This document shows, one piece after another, positions 36,320 through 45,876 of a stretch of 64,000 nt of DNA; position 1 is the first letter of the stretch; the number at the start of each line of letters is the position of its first letter. The stretch is from Aliivibrio sp. 1S175 (GTDB lineage Bacteria > Pseudomonadota > Gammaproteobacteria > Enterobacterales > Vibrionaceae), in contig NZ_MAJS01000035.1 of the NCBI RefSeq assembly GCF_001690985.1, positions 109,529-173,528 on the forward strand, read 5' to 3'. A model generated the notes under the pieces. That model searched no databases, was not told where the DNA came from, and saw only the letters and a program-made list of their open reading frames with translations. Made by a program: the position numbers and the translations under genes.

Positions 36320-39055
36320 TTAATTAGATTTCAAAGCTTGAGATTTATCATTCGTCATTACAAAGTGAAGAACACCGCCATCCTTAAGATCGCTATGATT
36401 GAACGACAGGTTTTCACCAAGTTCGTTACCGTTAATCGTTGCGCTCTTAACATAAATATTTTCTTCAGAGTTGTTCGTTGACGTGATGGTAAACGCCCCA
36501 CCATCCCCAACAGGAATGATCGCTTTATCGAAAATTGGTCGTCCAATCGTATACGTTGGATCGCCTGGAGTAACTTGATAGAAACCTAATGCCGACATGA
36601 TGTACCAAGCGGACATTTGTCCGACGTCTTCATTTCCTATCAAACCTTCTTGAGTTGGATGATAAAATTCGTTCATAGCTTGATTCACGTATTCTTGAGT
36701 TTTCCACGGCTCTGATGTCCAGTTATAAAGATAAGGAACGTGATGGTCCGGTTCATTCCCCATAACAAACTGCCCAATGAAACCTGACATATCATGAGAC
36801 TGAGTTGTGTCCGCGTTTGAATCGGCATTAAACAAAGCATTTAAGTTTGCTAAGAATGCTGCCTTTCCTTGAGCTGTTATTTGCTCAGGTAAGGTGTAAT
36901 CCGTACGATCTATCACTTCACCCGCCATGATGTTCGCCAAACCATTTAAGTTTTGTGGGGCGAACCATGTCCACTGCCACGGATTACCCTCCGTAAAATC
37001 TTCACCTCGATGTTCTGCACGATAAGGCCAAAAGCTATCACCCTGAATTAAATTTTTACGATCTTTACACCAGTCGTAATCTTTACCCTCAGGAATAGAT
37101 AACGTCAGGTTCTCATCCAAACATTGGCTACTCATGTTATTTGCAAACACGGGGTCAACAGAACCAGATACTTGATACAGTGGACGCATAAACCCTGTTA
37201 CGCCTAGGCTTTGTTTATCTTTACCCTGCATTTTTCCGTAATAATTAGGGTTATAATCAAAATAATTTTTGAACGTTTCAGAGCGCTTCATATAACGATC
37301 AAACATTTCGTCATTACCCGCTAATCGTGCTATTTGTGCAATCGTCCAATCGTAGTACGCATTTTCTAAACCATACGCGACCGACTCATTCACTAACTCA
37401 TCATATTTGTCTACTTTTAGGCCTTCTACATAACTTGGTTTATTCGTTTCGCCTGGATTCCATTTAACGTTAGCTGGCACGTACCCTAGTGTTTCTGCGT
37501 ATTCGCCATGGCGAGTCATTACTGTAAATCGCTTATCTCCACTCCATGCATCTTTGTAAGGAACCCAACTATTAGTAATCGATTCATCAAAATTCGCAGA
37601 GACATCAGCCGCGTTCAACGCCAATTCAAATTCAGCCTGAGTAAAGGCTTCTGGGTGCTTAACCATGATATCGGCAATGACCGACACCGCAGGGTAGCCC
37701 ACCATTTCTCCCGTATAATCAGAATGAAGTTCCCACTTAGGAAGCACTCCACCGGTTTTAAATTTATTGATTAAATCACGGGCATAATCAATTGAGCGAT
37801 CTTTATCGATGATCGTTTTAAGTGGATGTGACGCACGGAAAGTATCCCACATAGAATAGACAGATAGGTTTGTAAAACCATCGTCTGCTTGGTGTACTTT
37901 ACCATCCATTCCGCGATATTTGCCATCAACATCTTGATACACAAAAGGAGCAACAAAAGTACGATACAGTGAGGTAAAGAACATGGTTTTATCCGCAATT
38001 TTAGCACCTTCTAGTTCAAAATCGCCCAGGACATCTAACCATGCTTGACGGTTTTTCGTCACAACCGAATCAAAATTAAAGTCATTTTCATCAGCGTCTA
38101 AGTTCTTAATTGCGCCTTCCACACTCGTTCCAGAAATTGCCACTTTAACCGTGATTGGTGCACTGCCTGAACCGAAGTTAAGGTGTGTCATCACATCGTT
38201 TGCACGACGGGCTAAACGCGTGGCATCCGGTTCTGGCTCGTTTGGCATGACTTGGTGTTCAGCATAGCCACGATAATCAGCAAGGCCTATTTCAGTTGCA
38301 TCAACAGGCGTTAATTTACTTTCTGATGCCAGTTTTGCGTATAAATTTTCTTCCATAATAGGTTCTGAAAATTCAGCCACAAAGAACACGGTTTGCCATT
38401 GTCCCCATTCATTTGAGGTACGAGCCCCTGCCACTGTTGTATCATTAATTCGTTTATAATAAATACTGCGTGAATGGTTTCCGTATTGTTCTAATAACTC
38501 ATGCTGTAAGTCGATACGAACTTTACGATCTCCGCCCTTATTAAAGGTAAAACGTTGAAACGCAACACGATCCGTTGCGGTTAACTCAGCTTTCACACCC
38601 GTTTCAACCAATTCAATCGAGTAGTAACCCACTTCGGCGGTTTCGGTTTCTTTGTTCATTGTTGGTGCGTCGGTATTGAATTCTGAATACGGTAAAAATG
38701 CGAAATCGTTCAAGTCCCCTTTTCCTGCACCTGAAATGTGTGTCATGGTAAAACCGGAAAGGTATTTATTAGAAGGGTCGTATTCAGACGGTGAGCCTTT
38801 CCCATTCCATCCGTTTGGATCATAATTATCTGGTGAAGGTTGAATCATTCCCTCTGGCATCACAGGAGATGGATTCACATTACCAAGCCCTTTTGTACCA
38901 ATCAATGTATCTACATATTTCAAGACGTTGTCAGTCGGACTAACCGACGTTGGTGGTATTGATGTATTTGGATTTATTTGTTCTTCATTACAGCCAGTTA
39001 AACCGACCATACCAATAAGTACGGCAATTGATAATAAATTCCGTTTAAATTTCAT
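36320..39055 (-). CDS. GH92 exo-alpha-mannosidase lipoprotein (copy B)
   Basis: 911 residues. The same lipoprotein signal peptide as copy A (lipobox GLTGC) is followed by a shorter linker. GH92 blocks: VDTLIGTKGLGNVNPSPVMPEGM, GFTMTHISGAGKGDLNDF, SVYSMWDTFRASHPL, GNEPDHHVPYLYNWTSEPWKTQ and GNEDVGQMSAWYIMSALGFYQV. The GTKGLGN...NPSPVMPEG region and several internal insertions differ from copies A and C, suggesting a different mannoside linkage. The C-terminal third is closer to copy C than to copy A. Middle gene of the triplet. Confidence 0.93.
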   Translation of the reverse strand: MKFKRNLLSIAVLIGMVGLTGCNEEQINPNTSIPPTSVSPTDNVLKYVDTLIGTKGLGNVNPSPVMPEGMIQPSPDNYDPNGWNGKGSPSEYDPSNKYLSGFTMTHISGAGKGDLNDFAFLPYSEFNTDAPTMNKETETAEVGYYSIELVETGVKAELTATDRVAFQRFTFNKGGDRKVRIDLQHELLEQYGNHSRSIYYKRINDTTVAGARTSNEWGQWQTVFFVAEFSEPIMEENLYAKLASESKLTPVDATEIGLADYRGYAEHQVMPNEPEPDATRLARRANDVMTHLNFGSGSAPITVKVAISGTSVEGAIKNLDADENDFNFDSVVTKNRQAWLDVLGDFELEGAKIADKTMFFTSLYRTFVAPFVYQDVDGKYRGMDGKVHQADDGFTNLSVYSMWDTFRASHPLKTIIDKDRSIDYARDLINKFKTGGVLPKWELHSDYTGEMVGYPAVSVIADIMVKHPEAFTQAEFELALNAADVSANFDESITNSWVPYKDAWSGDKRFTVMTRHGEYAETLGYVPANVKWNPGETNKPSYVEGLKVDKYDELVNESVAYGLENAYYDWTIAQIARLAGNDEMFDRYMKRSETFKNYFDYNPNYYGKMQGKDKQSLGVTGFMRPLYQVSGSVDPVFANNMSSQCLDENLTLSIPEGKDYDWCKDRKNLIQGDSFWPYRAEHRGEDFTEGNPWQWTWFAPQNLNGLANIMAGEVIDRTDYTLPEQITAQGKAAFLANLNALFNADSNADTTQSHDMSGFIGQFVMGNEPDHHVPYLYNWTSEPWKTQEYVNQAMNEFYHPTQEGLIGNEDVGQMSAWYIMSALGFYQVTPGDPTYTIGRPIFDKAIIPVGDGGAFTITSTNNSEENIYVKSATINGNELGENLSFNHSDLKDGGVLHFVMTNDKSQALKSN

Positions 39056-39058
39056 TTT
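39024..39058. repeat. 35-nt identical block in GH92 signal-peptide region (copy B)
   Basis: Exact repeat of 36230-36264 across the start of copy B. See that entry. Confidence 0.85.
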
Positions 39059-39078
39059 CGATTTTTCTCTTTCATTAA

Positions 39079-39096
39079 AAGGGGTCGAAACCCCTT
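39079..39096 (-). terminator. Intercistronic hairpin between GH92 copies C and B
   Basis: AAGGGGT / ACCCCTT with a short loop, followed by TTAAT on the minus strand. Second stable hairpin inside the cluster, 24 nt upstream of the copy B start. Confidence 0.6.
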
Positions 39097-39111
39097 AATT
39101 GATATGGATGG

Positions 39112-41565
39112 TTACTTAGGAAGGTTGGCTTTCATCGCTTGCGCTTTGTCACCAGTCATCACAAAACGTAATTCACCACCGGCCTTAATCTCTTCGTGCT
39201 CAAAAGTATTAAAGTCGTTCAGTGGTTTACCGTTAATTTTGACTGATTTCACATACATGTTTTCAGCACTGTTGTTTTCTGCCACAACCGTGAACAAACC
39301 AGAACCAAAGTTAATCGTCGCACGAGTAAAGATCGGTCGACCAATGGTGTACGTTGGATCGGTTGGTGATATCTGATAGAAACCTAACGCAGACATGATG
39401 TACCACGCCGACATCTGTCCAACATCTTCGTTTCCGATAATCCCATCAGGCGTTGGGGTATAAAATTCTTTGTACACTTTGTCTAAATATTCTTGCGTTT
39501 TGTATGACTCTTCTGTGCGTTGGTAAAGGTAAATCACATGGTGTGAAGGTTCATTACCATGAATATACTGCCCAATGTAACCCGTCATATCTTGGTGCTG
39601 ATCGCCACTACTTGAATCCGCCGCAAACAAATCATTCAATTGAGTATTCAGACCATCCGTCCCACCCATGATTTCCGTTAGCTTGTCCAAATCTTGCATG
39701 AACGACCACTTCCACTGCCAGGCATTGCCTTCAGTAAAGTACAATGGGTCTGCTTTATATGGATTAAATGTTTCTGTTGAATACTTAAAGACACACGGGT
39801 CCCCATCTTTCAATTCAGTTGGAACAAAGAAACCAACACTCTCATCCCAATGAGTTAACGAGTTATAAGAACGCGCTTTAAATTCGCTGTATGTTATTTC
39901 ATCGCCTGCGGCTTTCGCCATTTCCGCAATAGTCCAATCATAGAATGAAAACTCTAAAGAATAAGACACCGAGTTCCAATTGGGCGCGCGAACGCATTGC
40001 TCTTTTTCATGGTAGTTCAATTGTCCCGCCATTAAAGAACCTAAAATACCATCATTAATTTGAGGGAAATCATACGGACGATAACGAGCCGATTTGATTG
40101 AAGCGTCTAACGCCGTTTGAGCGTCCGTCAATCCTTTTGTTACCGCATCACCCAAAATGGCGGTTGCAGGGTAACCGATCATCGTTCCTGTTTCTGAGCC
40201 ATGCCCTTCCCATTTTGGAAGCATGCCAAATTCATCGTTAGACTTACGAATTAAATCCTCAACATATAACGTCGCTTGTTTAGGATCGATGATTGTCCAG
40301 AGTGGGTGCACTGCACGGAAAGTATCCCATGTAGAGTAAATTGAGTAATTTGGAGTATCACCTTTTGCTAAAGTCCGGATTGTCCCTAACATATCAACGT
40401 ATTTACCATCGACATCGTAGAACTCGATAGGCGCGATCATCGTATGATATAGACCGGTATAGAAATTCGTCTTCTCAGCGTTAGAACCACCTTCTACTTT
40501 TACTTTCGATAATTTTTCTGCCCATGCGTACTCTGCACTCTCTTGTACTTTCGTGAAATCATAAACCATTGCTTCCGCTTCTAGGTTTTTTTGCGCACCA
40601 TGCCAGTTAACTGGAGAGATACCGACACGAACTTCTATCTCTTTATCGCTAATACCAAAGTTAAGGTAAGCGGTAAGATCACTCTCTTTGTACACATAAT
40701 TTTGGCGCATCTCACGAGTAGGTTCATTATCACCAATACCTAGTAGCGCTTTAACAACTGGCTCATTGAATTTAGCGTAAAAGAAAATATCTTGGCCTTG
40801 ATGATCTTGACCTTGGAACCAACCGGTTGATGTCTTACGTCCTCGAATCGTGTAATCATCAATAATTTCAATCTTACTGCTAAGCGCCTCGCCATTGTTA
40901 TTTAACAACGTATGACCTAAATCAAATTTAATATTACGATCTGCGCCTTTTTCAAACGTATATTTATGCAAGCCAACACGCTTTGTCGTTGTTAACTCAA
41001 CATCAATATTGCCTTTATTTAACGTTGTTTTGTAATAACCTGCCGTCGCTTCCTCATTTGATTTATCAAACGAGTTAATCATATTGTCTTTCATATCACT
41101 ATAAGGAAGAACTAAGATATCTCCTAAATCAGTTGCGCCGGTTCCCGATAAATGAGTGTGTGAAAAACCGTAAATAGGCACATCTTTATCTACGATAATT
41201 CCAGAATCAGAATAATCGGAAGAATCCCAATAACCCGATGCTGAATGCCATGGGTTTTGATCTACTTCATTATCTTTCCCTGAACCAATAAACGTATCAG
41301 GAGATAATTGAACCATACCGGCAGGAACGACCGCACCCGGAAAAGTGTGACCACTAGCCGCAGTTCCAATCATAGGGTTTACATACTGAATTAAGGTCAT
41401 ATCGACGACAATAGGCGTTACAGAGGTGCTTGGTTCTAGAGGTGTTGTAGGGATTGATACATTAGGTTCTACATTGGTAATGTTCGTGGTTTCTTCATTA
41501 CAGCCAGTTAATCCTATCAAGCTAGCAAATATCGCAAGTGAAAGTATACTGCGTTTAAACTTCAT
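39112..41565 (-). CDS. GH92 exo-alpha-mannosidase lipoprotein (copy C)
   Basis: 817 residues, the shortest and promoter-proximal copy. Signal peptide with lipobox GLTGC. GH92 blocks: VNPMIGTAASGHTFPGAVVPAGM, YGFSHTHLSGTGATDLGDI, SIYSTWDTFRAVHPL, GNEPSHHVIYLYQRTEESYKTQ and GNEDVGQMSAWYIMSALGFYQI. The acidic SIPTTPLEPSTS linker is short. Position 146 nt after the PTS genes, with two hairpins between, suggests mannose released outside is taken up by that PTS. Substrate linkage not predictable. Confidence 0.93.
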   Translation of the reverse strand: MKFKRSILSLAIFASLIGLTGCNEETTNITNVEPNVSIPTTPLEPSTSVTPIVVDMTLIQYVNPMIGTAASGHTFPGAVVPAGMVQLSPDTFIGSGKDNEVDQNPWHSASGYWDSSDYSDSGIIVDKDVPIYGFSHTHLSGTGATDLGDILVLPYSDMKDNMINSFDKSNEEATAGYYKTTLNKGNIDVELTTTKRVGLHKYTFEKGADRNIKFDLGHTLLNNNGEALSSKIEIIDDYTIRGRKTSTGWFQGQDHQGQDIFFYAKFNEPVVKALLGIGDNEPTREMRQNYVYKESDLTAYLNFGISDKEIEVRVGISPVNWHGAQKNLEAEAMVYDFTKVQESAEYAWAEKLSKVKVEGGSNAEKTNFYTGLYHTMIAPIEFYDVDGKYVDMLGTIRTLAKGDTPNYSIYSTWDTFRAVHPLWTIIDPKQATLYVEDLIRKSNDEFGMLPKWEGHGSETGTMIGYPATAILGDAVTKGLTDAQTALDASIKSARYRPYDFPQINDGILGSLMAGQLNYHEKEQCVRAPNWNSVSYSLEFSFYDWTIAEMAKAAGDEITYSEFKARSYNSLTHWDESVGFFVPTELKDGDPCVFKYSTETFNPYKADPLYFTEGNAWQWKWSFMQDLDKLTEIMGGTDGLNTQLNDLFAADSSSGDQHQDMTGYIGQYIHGNEPSHHVIYLYQRTEESYKTQEYLDKVYKEFYTPTPDGIIGNEDVGQMSAWYIMSALGFYQISPTDPTYTIGRPIFTRATINFGSGLFTVVAENNSAENMYVKSVKINGKPLNDFNTFEHEEIKAGGELRFVMTGDKAQAMKANLPK

Positions 41566-41592
41566 TATTATTATACCTTTATTCTAAAGTTT

Positions 41593-41619
41593 AAGAGGAT
41601 GAGTAAACTCATCCTCTTT
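41593..41619 (-). terminator. Hairpin upstream of GH92 copy C
   Basis: AAGAGGATGAGT / ACTCATCCTCTT, a 12-bp perfect stem with a 2-nt loop, 28 nt before the copy C start. It may terminate most PTS transcripts or stabilise the message end. Confidence 0.7.
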
Positions 41620-41670
41620 GATGATTTTGGTATTAACCTTAATCAAGATTAATAACAAAACTCTCTTTAG

Positions 41671-41694
41671 AGTGGGGACCTTTCGATCCCCACT
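41671..41694 (-). terminator. Hairpin directly after the PTS EIIBC gene
   Basis: AGTGGGGA / TCCCCACT, an 8-bp GC-rich stem 17 nt past the EIIBC stop. Ts follow only on the plus strand, so on the transcribed strand it is probably a pause or RNA-stability element paired with the hairpin at 41593. Confidence 0.6.
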
Positions 41695-41710
41695 TTATTT
41701 AGGCTGAAAC

Positions 41711-43111
41711 TTAACCTTGAATAAGGCTTAACGCGTTTTTCATTGCTTGTTTAGTTGAACATTCAACTTGGCGAATATTCGTGAAACGCTCGCCTTCTTT
41801 TACTGGAATATCGTGAGCAAGGATGATGAACTTCGCGTTCGCAACATCTTTTTCCGTCAGTTTATTCATTAAACCATTAGAACCTTGAGTCTCAACTTTA
41901 ATCTTGATACCTGCTGCTGCACCCGCTTTTTCTAGCGCTTTTGCTGCCATGAATGTGTGAGCCACACCTGAAGGACAACAAGTAACTGCAAGAACATCGT
42001 ACTCGCCTTCACCAGCAACTGGTGCCGCTGTTTGTGTTTGTGCTTGTACTGGCGCTGCTGCAACGACCTCATTTTCTTCTACATAAACCGGCTTCCAGAA
42101 GCCAACAATCATCGCTGTTGTTAATGAACCTAAAGCAATACCAACCACGTACATTGGGATGTTGCTAGAGACAGGAGCAGTAATTAATCCACCCCAAGGT
42201 GCGTGAAGTAAAACATCAGTCATGAAGCCGAACACACAACCAACCATACCACCAGCAACGATAGACGGAAGAACACGCATTGGGTCATTTGCTGCGAATG
42301 GGATAGCACCTTCAGAGATACCAATTGAACCCATGATTGCTGCTGCTTTACCTGCTTCTTGCTCTTCTTTAGAGAATTTTTTCTTAAACATGAAAGTAGC
42401 AAGAGCCATACCTAGCGGCGGAGTACAAATCGCGATACCAACGCCACCCATCAACCATGGTTGTGTGTTTACTTGCGTTTGAGCAAACAAAGTTGCCACT
42501 TTATTGATTGGGCCACCCATATCAAATGCAGTCATACCACCAAGAATTGCACCTAGAACCGCTTTAGAAGAACCCGCCATTGATGCTAAGAATTCGTTCA
42601 TTGCGATCATGAATGAAGAGATAGCTGCGCCTAGGCCCCACATTACGATACCCGCAGATACTAATGTACCAACTAGAGGGTAGATAAAGTAAACCCCTAA
42701 TGCACTTAGATGTGCAGGAATAGGAAGCTTCTTAAGTTGAAGAACTACACCACCAGCGATGAAACCAGCAACGATACAACCAAGGAAACCACCACCCAAA
42801 TCAGCCATGATGCCTGATGCAATAAAAGCAGGAGCTAATGCAGGTTTATCAGCAATTGAGTAACCAATAAAACCACCAAGGATAATTGGAAAAAGAACTA
42901 AACCTTTAATAGCGATAGTAGAAATGTCAGCCAGAATGCCTGTATCAGGAACCGCGCCTTTACCTGTAGCCATTACAGCCAGTGCTAATAAAACCCCACC
43001 AGCAACCACGAATGGAAGCATGTGAGACGTACCAAAAAGTAAGTGTCCTTTAAGGGTGGACAATGTTTTTTTCCAATCACTTGGACTTTGCGTTGCAGTC
43101 ATCGTTGACAT
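41711..43111 (-). CDS. PTS fructose/mannose-type EIIBC component
   Basis: 466 residues. An unusual order with EIIC first (about residues 20-340, nine or ten helices; GTSHMLPFVVAGGVLLAL, ISEGAIPFAANDP substrate loop), an Ala/Gln/Pro linker (AAAPVQAQTQTAAPVAGEG), then EIIB (about 370-465) with the phosphorylated Cys in AVTCCPSGVAHTFMAAKAL. It takes up and phosphorylates a hexose at the inner membrane, receiving phosphate from the EIIA encoded just upstream. The link to three alpha-mannosidases points to mannose or a mannoside rather than fructose; this is inferred. Confidence 0.9.
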   Translation of the reverse strand: MSTMTATQSPSDWKKTLSTLKGHLLFGTSHMLPFVVAGGVLLALAVMATGKGAVPDTGILADISTIAIKGLVLFPIILGGFIGYSIADKPALAPAFIASGIMADLGGGFLGCIVAGFIAGGVVLQLKKLPIPAHLSALGVYFIYPLVGTLVSAGIVMWGLGAAISSFMIAMNEFLASMAGSSKAVLGAILGGMTAFDMGGPINKVATLFAQTQVNTQPWLMGGVGIAICTPPLGMALATFMFKKKFSKEEQEAGKAAAIMGSIGISEGAIPFAANDPMRVLPSIVAGGMVGCVFGFMTDVLLHAPWGGLITAPVSSNIPMYVVGIALGSLTTAMIVGFWKPVYVEENEVVAAAPVQAQTQTAAPVAGEGEYDVLAVTCCPSGVAHTFMAAKALEKAGAAAGIKIKVETQGSNGLMNKLTEKDVANAKFIILAHDIPVKEGERFTNIRQVECSTKQAMKNALSLIQG

Positions 43112-43134
43112 AAAAAGTATTCCTAAAAGTGTGA

Positions 43135-43566
43135 TTAATTAGTCAGTAGGTCTAAAATTTCTTGTTCTGTTGTCGCCTTGTGCATGTCGGCAATTAGGTC
43201 ATCGCCAAATTTTTCAAATAAAGCTTGTAGAGCGTAAATATGATGATCACCACTTTCAGGTGACGCAATCATGAAAAATACCGTAGGTTGGTCGTCTTCT
43301 GCATCGTATTCAATTGCTGTTTTTGATACGCCGATAGCAATGGCTGGTTCAATAACAGCGGCGTTTTTAGTATGAGGGTAAGCAATTCCCATATCAGAAG
43401 TTACACATTGAGCTTCACGAGCTAGAATACCCGCTAAAAAGTTTTCTTTATTATCAATTCTGTTATTTTTTAATAACATTTCAGCAAGTTCAGAAAATAC
43501 GCCCTCTTTCGTTGTAGCCTCTAGATTCAATTTAATTAGATTAGTATTTACTAGTGTTGTGATCAT
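43135..43566 (-). CDS. PTS fructose-type EIIA component
   Basis: 143 residues. Fructose/mannitol-family EIIA domain with the phosphorylated His in DMGIAYPHTKNAAV (about residue 65), preceded by VFSELAEMLLKNN and followed by FFMIASPESGDHHIYALQAL, the family's second conserved His pair. It accepts phosphate from HPr and passes it to the EIIB domain of the next gene, 23 nt downstream. First gene of the cluster, about 135 nt after a CRP-like site. Confidence 0.9.
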   Translation of the reverse strand: MITTLVNTNLIKLNLEATTKEGVFSELAEMLLKNNRIDNKENFLAGILAREAQCVTSDMGIAYPHTKNAAVIEPAIAIGVSKTAIEYDAEDDQPTVFFMIASPESGDHHIYALQALFEKFGDDLIADMHKATTEQEILDLLTN

Positions 43567-44330
43567 GGTATTGCCCTTAAATAATGTTTTTACTTAATTC
43601 AAACTGCATTAAGTTGATAAGGGAATAATATGAATTAAACGACTTCTTGGTAAGTTGACATTTAAAGCATTTACTGGACTTTTGTACCCGAGAAATCAAA
43701 CTGTGATGGCGATAACAAATCTACGATGATGACCAAACAAAAACCATTGACGCACTGAAATAGCCATTTAAAATACATAATAATCAATGCGATAGATTAC
43801 GAAACGAGAGGTTAAATATACTGAAGCGGATAAAATAACAGACAATTAAATAGAGAACACAGAATTTTGAACTAGACAACATTGTAGCAATTAATAGAGG
43901 AGTAGTGATTTAGACTGGTATTAAATGCGAAAACTAGATGAATTTACTTTCTATTTCCCTTCCAGGATTAATGAATAAGTAATACAGAGAGAAAGAACAT
44001 AAAGAGTCACTAGAAAAGTGATATGAAAATAAATTCCACTTATATTTTACATTGTTCAATTAGCATTCATGAATAATTATTTCACCATGATTCGATAATC
44101 TAATGGTGCATAAGTGGTTTATTTTTAAATCATTGATAAAAGTAATTCACGTCCTGAAAACGACAACGATTTGCAATATTACGACTAAGAATACGCATTA
44201 ATATCACCTTGTTATAAACACTCAAGTTATCTGCTTAAATATCAAGTCAACGTTTAAGGAAGGCACACTTTTTTACTTCAAAGTTAAATAGAGGTAACGT
44301 TAAAGTCTAAACTCCCCCCCTACGAAGTAA
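43567..44330. promoter_or_regulatory. 764-bp non-coding region upstream of the PTS-mannosidase cluster
   Basis: No frame with coding character was found on either strand. On the side near the PTS genes there is a CRP-like site (43700-43719) and a possible promoter TTACCA-N17-TATTAT whose -10 is 43630-43625 on the minus strand, which would put CRP about 92 bp upstream of transcription start. Further out, CACCAT ... ATGGTG (44083-44108) forms an imperfect hairpin. A seven-C run is at about 44315. An unrecognised small RNA cannot be excluded. Confidence 0.4.
43700..43719 (-). promoter_or_regulatory. CRP-cAMP site upstream of PTS genes
   Basis: TGTGA-TGGCGA-TAACA (43702-43717) against TGTGA-N6-TCACA: 9 of 10 core positions match. 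Its place before a PTS-glycosidase cluster fits catabolite control. Confidence 0.55.
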
Positions 44331-45332
44331 TCAGTAATGTGACTTTAGCTCTGTCACTATGTGTTCCGGCGCTACCGTTTCTAATTGGGAAAGACAACGA
44401 TTCGCCTCTTTATTTACCATAAGAAGCGTGTCGCATTTTGCATATAAGTAACTTGGATTGGGATCAATTGCATACGCTTGGGTTAACGTATCAATCGCTT
44501 TATTAGGCTGTGTACTTCTAATTGAAAGTGCATAAGTGTAACCAATCTTTGCATTATCTTTCCCATACTCATAAGCAATCGAGAGGTGAGATTTGAACTG
44601 TTCCACCAACCCTAATTGATGGTTTGTTAATCCTAGACGGTAATGTAAGTTTGCATCTTTTGGGTATACGGTAAGCTGCTCTAATAAAATGCGTTTTGCT
44701 TCATCATGCTCCTGATTATTATTCAAGACTTGAACATAGGCTACACTGATGCGAGCATCAGAATATTTTCGATTAAGTCGCTGATAGTTGTCTTTTGATT
44801 TTAATAAGTCATTCTGAATCGAGTAAAACCACGCACGTTCGAGATCCGCTTCTAGTGTTTCAGGTAAGCCTCGTAAATAAATATCTATATTTTGCCCCAG
44901 ATAGTTTTGATAAGATTCAGGTAATATTGGCCAAATAGGAATTAACGCCCTTACCGCTACCGATCTTACTAACTCTGAGTCGTCGTCAAGTAAAGGTGAC
45001 ACCACATCCCATTTTGCTCTTCCTTGCCATTGCTCTGCCGCTTGAACTGACGCAATACGAAGCTCAGGATCCGCCGAACGAGAGGCTCTACCAACCGCTA
45101 TAATCGCATTAGCCCCTGAAAAGCGACCAAGCTCAATGGTTGCAGAAACACGCTGTGATATTGGTAAACTTGTATTTTGAGAGGATTCAGATAAATATTG
45201 TTCTTGCTCCTCAATAGAAATATCTCGCCAACTACCATGAGTCAGTGCTGCGTCATCTGCACGAGAAAATTCAGCATAAAATATCAAATATAATATAGGG
45301 ATAAATATTTTCAACATTGAGAGTATTTTCAT
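44331..45332 (-). CDS. Secreted HEAT/TPR-repeat protein of the sulfatase cluster
   Basis: 333 residues. Signal peptide about 1-25 (ending EFSRADD). HEAT-like helices lie at about 50-125 (ATIELGRFSGANAIIAVGRASRS, PELRIASVQAAEQW, SELVRSVAVRALIPIW), followed by TPR-like repeats at about 160-320 (YPKDANLHYRLGLTNHQLG, AIDTLTQAYAIDPNPSYLYAKC). The start codon overlaps the preceding stop (TAATG), so it is translationally coupled. Scaffold domains of both types suggest a periplasmic assembly or binding protein. No known family name; function unknown. Confidence 0.75.
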   Translation of the reverse strand: MKILSMLKIFIPILYLIFYAEFSRADDAALTHGSWRDISIEEQEQYLSESSQNTSLPISQRVSATIELGRFSGANAIIAVGRASRSADPELRIASVQAAEQWQGRAKWDVVSPLLDDDSELVRSVAVRALIPIWPILPESYQNYLGQNIDIYLRGLPETLEADLERAWFYSIQNDLLKSKDNYQRLNRKYSDARISVAYVQVLNNNQEHDEAKRILLEQLTVYPKDANLHYRLGLTNHQLGLVEQFKSHLSIAYEYGKDNAKIGYTYALSIRSTQPNKAIDTLTQAYAIDPNPSYLYAKCDTLLMVNKEANRCLSQLETVAPEHIVTELKSHY

Positions 45333-45865
45333 TAGCTGAGTTTTTCATCCAAAATAATTTGAGACAGCTCTTCAGTTTGTACCATTAAAGCGTGCAATAA
45401 GTATATTGTTGACGTCTTTTCCATCTCATGTATTTCTAACCATTCATTCAACGCTGAAAGCGTATCTTCATAATTTATATCGCTAGTCATACCGTTTTTT
45501 AAATAACCCAAACCTTTTAAACTATCAACTAACTCTGGGTAGGTAATTTCTGGCATTAAAAGTGTTTGTAATTCTGGCGTGTTCACCATGTTAATTACAC
45601 TGTAATTTGCTTTCACTGACTCATAATTTGATGTTGCTTTCTCATATTTTTGCTGACAATCTTGATGGTTTGGCTTCTGCTGACAGAAATTAAATAACTG
45701 TGCAAACTCGGTATATCGCGCTTTTTTATTTTCATAAGCCACTGACATTATTTTGTCTACTTGCACACTATCAAACTCGTACTCCTTTTTTTCTGATGAC
45801 TGTGCATAGCTTGATAAACCAAATAAACACACGGCGAGTAATACTGTTTTTTTCGGTAATCTCAT
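45332..45865 (-). CDS. Secreted protein of unknown function in the sulfatase cluster
   Basis: 177 residues from the ATG at 45863-45865 with AAGGAAAG upstream. Signal peptide 1 to about 21 (LAVCLFGLSSYAQS), then a mostly helical mature region with two Cys in FCQQKPNHQDCQQKYEKA, probably a disulfide. I recognise no domain. It is encoded directly after the sulfatase maturase (11 nt) and before the HEAT/TPR gene (1-nt overlap), so the three form one operon. Confidence 0.7.
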   Translation of the reverse strand: MRLPKKTVLLAVCLFGLSSYAQSSEKKEYEFDSVQVDKIMSVAYENKKARYTEFAQLFNFCQQKPNHQDCQQKYEKATSNYESVKANYSVINMVNTPELQTLLMPEITYPELVDSLKGLGYLKNGMTSDINYEDTLSALNEWLEIHEMEKTSTIYLLHALMVQTEELSQIILDEKLS

Positions 45866-45876
45866 AATCACTTTCC

